The notes under the pieces are model-generated. The model did not search any database. It worked only from the letters and a program-made list of their open reading frames with translations, and had not been told where the DNA came from. This document shows positions 58,004-64,000 of a DNA stretch of 64,000 nucleotides, in pieces (the first letter of the stretch is position 1; the number at the start of each line of letters is the position of its first letter). This stretch comes from Duganella sp. BJB476 (GTDB lineage: Bacteria > Pseudomonadota > Gammaproteobacteria > Burkholderiales > Burkholderiaceae_D). Both the position numbers and the translations under genes were made by a program. The stretch lies in the NCBI RefSeq assembly GCF_003416895.1, contig NZ_QVIO01000010.1, positions 124,001-188,000 on the forward strand. Direction: 5' to 3'.

Positions 58004-59767
58004 ATGACCACACTATCCGAATTAAACAGCTGCGACGCCGCCACCTTCACCGACCGCCTGCGCGGCATCTACGAGCATTCGCCGTGGATACCGGAACGGG
58101 CGGTGGCCCAGCGGCCCTTCGCCAACACCACCGCGCTCAAGCTGGCCTTGCAGGCGGTCGTCAGCGCCGCCACGCTGGACGAGCAACTGGGCCTGATCCG
58201 CGCCCACCCCGAACTGGCGGGCAAGGCCGCGGTATCCGGCCAGCTGACGGCCGAATCCACCAACGAGCAAGCCAAGTCCGGCCTGCACCTGTGCAGCGCC
58301 GAAGAATTCACCACGCTGCACAAACTGAACGCGGACTACAACGACAAATTCGGCTTCCCCTTCATCCTCGCCGTCAAAGGCCCGGATGGACAAGGGCTGA
58401 CGCGCCGCGCCATCATCGCCACCTTCACGCGCCGCCTGAAGAACCAGCGCGCCGACGAAATCGCCGAGTGCCTGCGCCAGATTAAGCGCATCGCCGAGCT
58501 GCGCCTGAACGACCTGCTGGGCATGACGCTGGACTTCGGCCCAACCATCATGCAGTGGTGCGAAACCATAGCCGCATGGAGCGACACCGACAACAGCGCC
58601 AACGCGGACTTCGACCTGACCTGCGCCTACATGACGCCAGCGCACCGCAAGACCGCCGCACAGCTGGTGGACTGGATGCGCGAAGCCGGCATGGATGCGC
58701 AGATCGACGCCGTCGGCAACGTGGTCGGTGTCTACCGCTCCGACGCGCCGGATGCGAAGACGCTGATGACCGGCTCCCACTACGACACCGTGCGCAACGG
58801 CGGCAAGTACGACGGCCGCCTCGGCATCCTGCTGCCGATCGCCATCGTGCGCCACTTGCACCAGCGCGGCGAGAAGCTGCCCTTCCATTTCGAGATCGTC
58901 GGTTTCGCCGAGGAGGAAGGCGTGCGCTTCAAGAGCACTTTCCTGGGCAGTAACGCGGTGACCGGCCGTTTCGACCTGTCGCTGCTGGACCAGACCGACG
59001 CCGATGGCGTCACCATGCGCGACGCGCTGCTGGCCGCCGGTCACGACGTGGCGCGCATTCCCGCCATCGCGCGCGATCCGGCGCAACTGCTCGGCTTCGT
59101 GGAAGTCCATATCGAACAAGGCCCGGTGCTGCTGGAGCGCGACCTGGCGCTGGGCGTGGTGACGGCCATCGCCGGCAGCTCGCGCTACCTGGTCGAGCTG
59201 ACCGGCCTGGCCAGCCACGCCGGCACCACGCCGATGACGATGCGCAAGGACGCGGCAGCGGCGGCGGCGGAAATCGTGCTGCTGGTGGAGCAACGCTGCG
59301 CGCAGGGCGAGTCGCTGGTCGGCACGGTCGGCCAGTTGCAGGTGCCCGGCGGCTCGGTCAACGTGATACCCGGCGCATGCAAGCTGTCGCTGGATATCCG
59401 CGCCGCCGACGATGCGGTGCGGCTGGCTGCGGTCAAGGATGTGTTGGACGGCATCGCGGCGATCTGCGCGCGACGCCAGGTGGAAGTGAGCATGCAGCAG
59501 ATCGTCGACGCCTCGGCCGCGCCGTGCGCGCCGCGATTGATGCGACAGTTCGGCGCCGCCATCGAGCGCGCCGGCCTGCCGCGTTTCGACCTCCTTTCCG
59601 GCGCCGGTCACGACGCGATGGCGATGGCCGCAGTCACCGATGTGGCCATGCTGTTCACTCGATGCGGAAACGGCGGCATCAGCCACAATCCGCTGGAGAC
59701 GATGACGGCGGACGATGCCGACATCGCCGCCCATGTCCTGCTGGATTTCCTGCGCAGCTACGCCTGA
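58004..59767 (+). CDS. Bifunctional OHCU decarboxylase - allantoate amidohydrolase
   Basis: A 587-residue fusion of two ureide enzymes. Residues 1-172 are a UraD domain: catalytic His68 in IRAHPELAG, and KSGLHLCSAEEFTTLHKLN and FGFPFILAVKG. Residues about 185-587 are an M20/AllC-type amidohydrolase with GSHYDTVRNGGKYDG, EEEGVRF, EVHIEQGP, SHAGTTPM and GISHNPLE, giving the full metal set. UraD makes S-allantoin from OHCU; the second domain hydrolyses allantoate. Allantoinase, which acts between them, is not in the window. Its 3' end overlaps the next gene by 10 bp, in convergent orientation. Confidence 0.94.
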   Translation: MTTLSELNSCDAATFTDRLRGIYEHSPWIPERAVAQRPFANTTALKLALQAVVSAATLDEQLGLIRAHPELAGKAAVSGQLTAESTNEQAKSGLHLCSAEEFTTLHKLNADYNDKFGFPFILAVKGPDGQGLTRRAIIATFTRRLKNQRADEIAECLRQIKRIAELRLNDLLGMTLDFGPTIMQWCETIAAWSDTDNSANADFDLTCAYMTPAHRKTAAQLVDWMREAGMDAQIDAVGNVVGVYRSDAPDAKTLMTGSHYDTVRNGGKYDGRLGILLPIAIVRHLHQRGEKLPFHFEIVGFAEEEGVRFKSTFLGSNAVTGRFDLSLLDQTDADGVTMRDALLAAGHDVARIPAIARDPAQLLGFVEVHIEQGPVLLERDLALGVVTAIAGSSRYLVELTGLASHAGTTPMTMRKDAAAAAAEIVLLVEQRCAQGESLVGTVGQLQVPGGSVNVIPGACKLSLDIRAADDAVRLAAVKDVLDGIAAICARRQVEVSMQQIVDASAAPCAPRLMRQFGAAIERAGLPRFDLLSGAGHDAMAMAAVTDVAMLFTRCGNGGISHNPLETMTADDADIAAHVLLDFLRSYA

Positions 59768-60630
59768 GCACTGTCCACCGGCGAGCGCCGGCGGCGCCCC
59801 AGCACCAGCGGCAACACGCCCGCCAGCAACAGCGCGACGCTGCCTGGTTCCGCCACCGCCGTGGCGCCCACCAGCGAGAACGAAGCGTTGAAAGCGCCCG
59901 CGCCGACAATGTCAGTGCCGATGCGCAGCCAGTCCGGCGCCAACGGCTCGTTGCGTATCCAGCTTTGCAGGTCAGGGGCGAAGGGGCCGGTGCCGCCCAC
60001 GACAGGCTTCGCGGCGGACAGCCAGTAGAACTCCCCTCCCGTCACTTCCACCTGGGGCACGAAGAAGTAGTGATCGGCCGGCAGATCGAACGGCGTGCCG
60101 AAGTTGACGACGACCGTCACCTCGGTGCCGCTGATCGGGCCTTCACCGCCGGTTGTCGGTCCCGGCAAAGGGTTGATGCCATTGAGGACGCTATTGGCGG
60201 CGCTGAAGGCGCCCAGCGTAACGACCGAAAAGGTCAAGCCGCCGCCACTATCGCGACTGTCGAACGCCACGTCGGACGGCGAATTGGTACGCGTCGGCAC
60301 GCGGCCGGATGGGGGATTGGTGGAGTCCTTGGGGAACACGCGATAGATCTCCGCCACCACCTGGCCGATATTGGCCGCCGTGGCGCCGCCGGTCAGCAGC
60401 CCGGTGAAACTTGCGCTGGTAATGCTGGTGTGCGAGCCGAGTATGAAATCGTCCGCCGTTTCGATTTCAACCTTGCCGGCGCTGCTGGGCCGCGTGGCCG
60501 TGCCGATCAGGCCATCGGGGCCGCCGGTGCTGAAGAAAAACGGCGCGGCCGATGCAGGCAATGCCACCGCCATCGTGGCAAGCACTGCGCCAAGCATGCA
60601 GCCGCGCCGGATTTTGGAATGGATGTTCAT
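59758..60630 (-). CDS. PEP-CTERM-like protein 3 with an AEP variant tag
   Basis: A 290-residue exported protein. Signal peptide about 1-28 (PASA). The mature part has Gly/Thr/Ser-rich beta strands, with no catalytic motif recognised. The C-terminus AVAEPGSVALLLAGVLPLVL followed by GRRRR has the helix and basic end of a PEP-CTERM tag, but the tripeptide is AEP rather than PEP. Whether exosortase still recognises it is unclear. It lies between the ureide gene and the molybdenum hydroxylase unit without apparent link. Confidence 0.82.
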   Translation of the reverse strand: MNIHSKIRRGCMLGAVLATMAVALPASAAPFFFSTGGPDGLIGTATRPSSAGKVEIETADDFILGSHTSITSASFTGLLTGGATAANIGQVVAEIYRVFPKDSTNPPSGRVPTRTNSPSDVAFDSRDSGGGLTFSVVTLGAFSAANSVLNGINPLPGPTTGGEGPISGTEVTVVVNFGTPFDLPADHYFFVPQVEVTGGEFYWLSAAKPVVGGTGPFAPDLQSWIRNEPLAPDWLRIGTDIVGAGAFNASFSLVGATAVAEPGSVALLLAGVLPLVLGRRRRSPVDSAQA

Positions 60631-60784
60631 GTCGCGTCTCCCTGGTCAAGCGCCGGCGGGACTGCCGGCCGTTGAGACGCGATGCAGGAAGCATGCCCTG
60701 ACAGGTAAAACCAATAAAGTCAGTGACTTGGCGTTTCGGCTCCCGCCGCGACGCCTTCAGTTGTCAAGAAAGCCGACAGCGATT

Positions 60785-61999
60785 TCAAGGCGTGCGCAAA
60801 TCCTTCACCTGGGATTCGCTGACCGTACCCGCCTGTCCGCCCCAGCTGACGCGCAGGAAATTGGTCAAACCGGCGATCTCCTTGTCACTCAACTTGGTCG
60901 CGAAGCCCGGCATGGCCTGCATGCTTTCCTTCCTGCCAAAGCGCTGCGCCTCGATGCCGTCCAGCGTGACGGTGATCAGGTTGCGCGGATCGGCGCTGCG
61001 CACCGTGGTGTTGCCCTTCATCGCCACCGCCACATGCGGCTTTCCGCCGCCATCGACGCCATGACAACCGGCGCAGACGGCGATGTAGGTACGGCGGCCC
61101 GCATCGATCGCCGCATCGCCGATGGCCGCAGCGGGCTTCAAAGGCTGCGGCGGCAAGGGCTTGTCACCCAGAAGATAGGTGGTCATCGCCCACATGTCGC
61201 CCGGCGTCAGATGCTGGGTGCTCAGGTGGACCACAGCGAACATCTCGCCGTAGGCCGAGCCTTGCGGCGCAACGCCAGTGCCGAGGAATGACGACAGGTC
61301 GGCCGCAGTCCATCCGGATGCCGACAGTCCCGCCGGCGAGATGTCCGGCGCGGCGATGCGCGCCATCGCACTGCCGCTCAAAGGTTTTGCGCCATCCATC
61401 TGCCCCAGCGAGCCGCGCGGCGTATGGCATTCCGCACAGTGTCCCATCGTGTTGACCAGGTAACGGCCGCGCAGATAGGCGGGCGACTGGCCGGCCGACG
61501 CATCGGGCAGCGAGTCCTTCAAGAACAGCATGTTCCAGAAGCGCATGCCGAAGCGCATGTTGTAGGGGAACTTGAGATCGGCGGCTTTGCTGGCCACCGC
61601 CGCCGGCTTGATCTGCATGAGGTAGGCGAAGATGGCGTCGCTGTCGGGGCGGCTCATCGAGCGGTAGGAGGTGTAGGGCATGGCCGGATACAGATGCCGG
61701 TCCGGCGCCACGCCGTCGCGCAAGGCTGCATAGAACTCCTCGGCGGTCCATTTGCCGATGCCGTGTTCCTTGTCCGGCGTGATGTTGGTGCCGTAAAAAG
61801 TGCCGAAGTCGGATTTCAATTCCACGCCGCCGGCAAACGGCGCGCCGGTGGCCGACGTGTGGCAGGCGGCGCAATCGGCCGCCTTGACCAGATAGCGTCC
61901 ACGCGCGACGGCATCGCTGCCTGCGGCGGCCTGGGCGCCGCCCGACAATACGGCCAGCAGCGCCACGGAGGCGCGAAGGGCAAGAGAGCGGCTCATCAT
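60785..61999 (-). CDS. Three-heme cytochrome c subunit of a molybdenum hydroxylase
   Basis: A 404-residue periplasmic cytochrome with signal peptide (about 1-24) and three CxxCH sites: Cys43-Cys46-His47, Cys188-Cys191-His192 and Cys309-Cys312-His313. The layout is that of cytochrome subunits of membrane-bound aldehyde, alcohol and nicotinate dehydrogenases. It accepts electrons from the 2Fe-2S subunit and passes them to the respiratory chain. It overlaps the upstream gene by 4 bp (ATGA). No membrane anchor is clear beyond the signal peptide. Confidence 0.92.
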   Translation of the reverse strand: MMSRSLALRASVALLAVLSGGAQAAAGSDAVARGRYLVKAADCAACHTSATGAPFAGGVELKSDFGTFYGTNITPDKEHGIGKWTAEEFYAALRDGVAPDRHLYPAMPYTSYRSMSRPDSDAIFAYLMQIKPAAVASKAADLKFPYNMRFGMRFWNMLFLKDSLPDASAGQSPAYLRGRYLVNTMGHCAECHTPRGSLGQMDGAKPLSGSAMARIAAPDISPAGLSASGWTAADLSSFLGTGVAPQGSAYGEMFAVVHLSTQHLTPGDMWAMTTYLLGDKPLPPQPLKPAAAIGDAAIDAGRRTYIAVCAGCHGVDGGGKPHVAVAMKGNTTVRSADPRNLITVTLDGIEAQRFGRKESMQAMPGFATKLSDKEIAGLTNFLRVSWGGQAGTVSESQVKDLRTP

Positions 62000-62547
62000 T
62001 TCCCCTCCTTCACCAGACCGGGTGTACTCAGCACGACATCCTTGACCGCTTCGAAATAGCGCACATAGCCTGTACAGCGGCAGATGTGGGCGTTCAGGCT
62101 TTCGGTGATGGTCTCGTCGATCTGGTCTCGGCTGACCGGCGTGCGTTTCAGGCGCTCCAGCAGCACCGTGGCCGCGTTCACAAAACCCGGCGTACAGTAA
62201 CCGCACTGGAAGCTGAAATGTTCGAGGAATTTTTGCTGCACCGGCGACAGCGCCACCACCTCGCCCTTGTCGTTCAACTTGGCGTGGCCCTCCACCGTGC
62301 GCACTTTTTTACCGTCGAAGAAATGCGCACCGGTGATGCAGGAGCGGACTTCTTCACTGGTGCCGTCGGCTTTATCCAGGATCACCACGCAGGCGTGACA
62401 AACGCCCTGGCCGCAACCCAGGCGGGAGCCGGTCAGGTCCAGGTACTCGTGCAGAAAGTCGATCATCATCACGCCTTCCGGCGCCGGTATCGGGCCGACG
62501 GTCTTGCCGTTGATGGTCAGCGTAATCGGTTTGGTCGCGATGCTCAT
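61996..62547 (-). CDS. 2Fe-2S subunit of a molybdenum hydroxylase
   Basis: A 183-residue small subunit of the xanthine oxidase family. The plant-type ferredoxin domain has Cys45, Cys50, Cys53 and Cys70 (GCGQGVCHAC). The second four-helix domain has Cys115, Cys118, Cys156 and Cys158 (CGYCTPG and CRCTGY), which bind the cluster near the molybdenum site. A FAD subunit is not present between its neighbours; that role appears taken by the cytochrome. Overlaps both neighbours by 4 bp. Confidence 0.95.
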   Translation of the reverse strand: MSIATKPITLTINGKTVGPIPAPEGVMMIDFLHEYLDLTGSRLGCGQGVCHACVVILDKADGTSEEVRSCITGAHFFDGKKVRTVEGHAKLNDKGEVVALSPVQQKFLEHFSFQCGYCTPGFVNAATVLLERLKRTPVSRDQIDETITESLNAHICRCTGYVRYFEAVKDVVLSTPGLVKEGK

Positions 62548-64000
62548 GCCAGCACCTCCTGGATATGTTCCGGCGTGACCGGCAAGTCGGTGAAACGGTG
62601 GCCGATGGCGTGCGCGATGCCGTTGACGATGGCGCCGACCACGGGAATCATCACCACCTCCGCGATACCCTTGGGCGTATCGGTCTCCGTCAACGGCGGC
62701 AGGATATCCGCCGTCTGCTTCCACACCGCGACATCGCTGGCGCGCGGCAGTTGGTAGCGGTTGAAGTTCCAGCTGCCGTTGCCCGGACCGTCCTCGTACA
62801 GCGGCAGGTACTCGTACAGCGCATGGCCTATGCCCATCGCCAGCCCGCCCTGCAGCTGGCTCGACACCAGCTGCGGCGACAGCATGCTGCCGCACTCCAT
62901 GATGGAATGATGGCTGAGCAGCTCGACCTTGCCGCTGGCCTCATGCACCGACAACTCGACCAGCGTCCCCACCGCGCTGTAGTAGGTGACGGTGGCGTTA
63001 TTGCGCTGCACCGGCGGGATGAACACGCGCTTGCGGTTCAGCACATGGTAGCCGCCGGTGGAGCTCATGCTGGCTTTCTTGCCCTTGTCCGCGCCGTCGC
63101 CGTAGCGCAGCGACAGGCCGTCTATCGGCAGGCGCACGCCGGCGCCGTTGACATCGAACTCCGCCTCCGTCCACTGCCAGCGGTTGAAAACGTGCACCGT
63201 GGCGCCGGTCACCAATCCCAGTTCATGCGCCTTGCTCGCCAGCTGTTCGTACGACAGCGCCTGCAGACCGCCGGCGGACAGCTTGCCGTCGACCCAGCGC
63301 GCATCCTCCACCCGTATCACCAGCGACGCCGCCTGGCCGCCGGCATAGCCTTCGCTCCAGATGGCCATCGCGGCCGGCCACAGGCCATGCATGAAGACCA
63401 CGCGCGCCGCTTCGCGCGTGCTGTGCGTGAAGTAATAGGCGGAATTGGTGGCGCTGGCCGGAGAGCAGTAGGTCGGCGACCAGCGCGGATTGGCCGACAG
63501 CTTGTCCTGGTCCGCCTGGCTCATGATGTAGGGATCGCCACTGCTGACCACCGGCAGGTCGTCCCATTCGGTGACGGCGGTATGCACCACGCCGGCCGGC
63601 TTGCCCAGCCATTTGGCGCAGGCCACCGCCTGCGACGTCGACATGCCGGTGCCGATCTCGGTGCCGCTGTGCGACAGCTCGATCGCGCCGTCGGCGCTGA
63701 TCTGCACCTTGGCGAAGGAGCTCTCGGCGCCGGTGCCGAAGTCCTTCTGCACGCAGGCGAATCCCACGCCGTAGCGGTGGCCGGGATGCGCCGCCTCGAA
63801 CGCGCGCTTGGCGCCGGCACGGCCGGACCACAGCGGATGTACCTTGGCCTTTTGCAGCACCTCGTCGACCCGCACCGCACCGGCCGGTATCGCGCCCTGC
63901 GTGTTCTTCATCCCGGACCGCAGCGCGTTTTTCAGCCGAAAATCGATCGCGTCCAGCCCCAGCTTCTCCGCGAATTCATCGATCATCATTTCGGTTGCGG
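62544..64000 (-). CDS. Molybdopterin-binding subunit of a xanthine dehydrogenase-family enzyme, C-terminal part
   Basis: At least 485 residues of the large subunit; the N-terminus lies beyond the right edge, since the frame stays open through the last base. Visible features are MMIDEFAEKLGLDAIDFRLKN, GFACVQKDFGTGAE, GTEIGTGMSTSQAVA and the C-terminal region QGGLAMGIGHALYEYLPL with TPKGIAEVVMIPVVGAIVNG (in parts). It resembles the IorB-type subunits of isoquinoline 1-oxidoreductase and of cytochrome-linked aldehyde or N-heterocycle hydroxylases. Nearby urate genes suggest a purine substrate, but sequence alone cannot decide. Confidence 0.9.
   Translation of the reverse strand, partial: ATEMMIDEFAEKLGLDAIDFRLKNALRSGMKNTQGAIPAGAVRVDEVLQKAKVHPLWSGRAGAKRAFEAAHPGHRYGVGFACVQKDFGTGAESSFAKVQISADGAIELSHSGTEIGTGMSTSQAVACAKWLGKPAGVVHTAVTEWDDLPVVSSGDPYIMSQADQDKLSANPRWSPTYCSPASATNSAYYFTHSTREAARVVFMHGLWPAAMAIWSEGYAGGQAASLVIRVEDARWVDGKLSAGGLQALSYEQLASKAHELGLVTGATVHVFNRWQWTEAEFDVNGAGVRLPIDGLSLRYGDGADKGKKASMSSTGGYHVLNRKRVFIPPVQRNNATVTYYSAVGTLVELSVHEASGKVELLSHHSIMECGSMLSPQLVSSQLQGGLAMGIGHALYEYLPLYEDGPGNGSWNFNRYQLPRASDVAVWKQTADILPPLTETDTPKGIAEVVMIPVVGAIVNGIAHAIGHRFTDLPVTPEHIQEVLA

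Overview
The window looks like the chromosome of a GC-rich betaproteobacterium of the Oxalobacteraceae (Massilia / Duganella / Janthinobacterium group). This is inferred from gene content: a glnA-ntrBC block, polyhydroxyalkanoate (PHA) granule and depolymerase genes, FdxA with a thioredoxin-reductase-like ferredoxin reductase, three PEP-CTERM surface proteins, large TonB-dependent receptors and many LysR regulators. No phage, integrase, transposase or CRISPR array is visible. Almost all coding sequences look intact; the first and last genes are cut by the window edges.

Region by region. (1) 1-3.7 kb: nitrogen control, glnA followed on the minus strand by a DUF4124 protein, ntrB and ntrC. A sigma-54 promoter and an array of NtrC-like sites lie upstream of glnA. 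(2) 3.7-8.9 kb: rhodanese, a TAXI-type solute receptor and a large bifunctional penicillin-binding protein. (3) 9.1-13.7 kb: a tightly coupled minus-strand operon: beta-propeller, polysaccharide deacetylase, sterol-desaturase-like membrane enzyme, EI24 membrane protein and MoaB/CinA-like protein. (4) 13.9-19.5 kb: FKBP isomerase, orphan anti-sigma-like protein, HU, acyl-CoA-binding protein, PHA granule protein, ferredoxin, ferredoxin reductase and PHA depolymerase. (5) 19.5-27.6 kb: MarR-ClC, rsxB-nth, then proB, obgE, rpmA and rplU on the minus strand, and ispB. (6) 27.6-35.5 kb: ankyrin-like protein, arsC, Sel1-repeat protein, TonB receptor, tRNA-Pro(CGG), a J-domain/TonB fusion and a solute-binding protein. 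(7) 35.5-39.5 kb: two divergent PEP-CTERM genes, then LysR facing pirin-doxX. (8) 39.5-48.7 kb: polB under a LexA box with a PEP-mutase/isocitrate-lyase-family gene behind it, a second TonB receptor, and an operon of histidine phosphatase, acyl-CoA dehydrogenase and LacI regulator. (9) 48.8-53.3 kb: LysR and pqiABC. (10) 53.3-64 kb: purine/ureide catabolism: urate hydroxylase puuD with an M20 hydrolase and a thioesterase, a LysR regulator, a UraD-allantoate amidohydrolase fusion, a PEP-CTERM gene, and a cytochrome-c-linked molybdenum hydroxylase (three subunits, the large one running off the edge).

How the genes work together. The two ends share a nitrogen theme: urate and ureides can release ammonia, which glutamine synthetase assimilates under NtrBC. 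PuuD carries a heme-c domain, and the molybdenum hydroxylase has a three-heme partner, so both oxidations probably feed electrons to the respiratory chain. HIU hydrolase and allantoinase, needed to complete the urate route, are not in the window.

Most notable structures: an 85-bp palindromic repeat present twice with identical ends but different, self-complementary cores; an SOS promoter that would make polB mRNA nearly leaderless and places a PEP-mutase-like gene in the same operon; a J-domain / membrane helix / TonB protein; and the five-gene envelope operon. I found no single feature that clearly proves a wholly new system.
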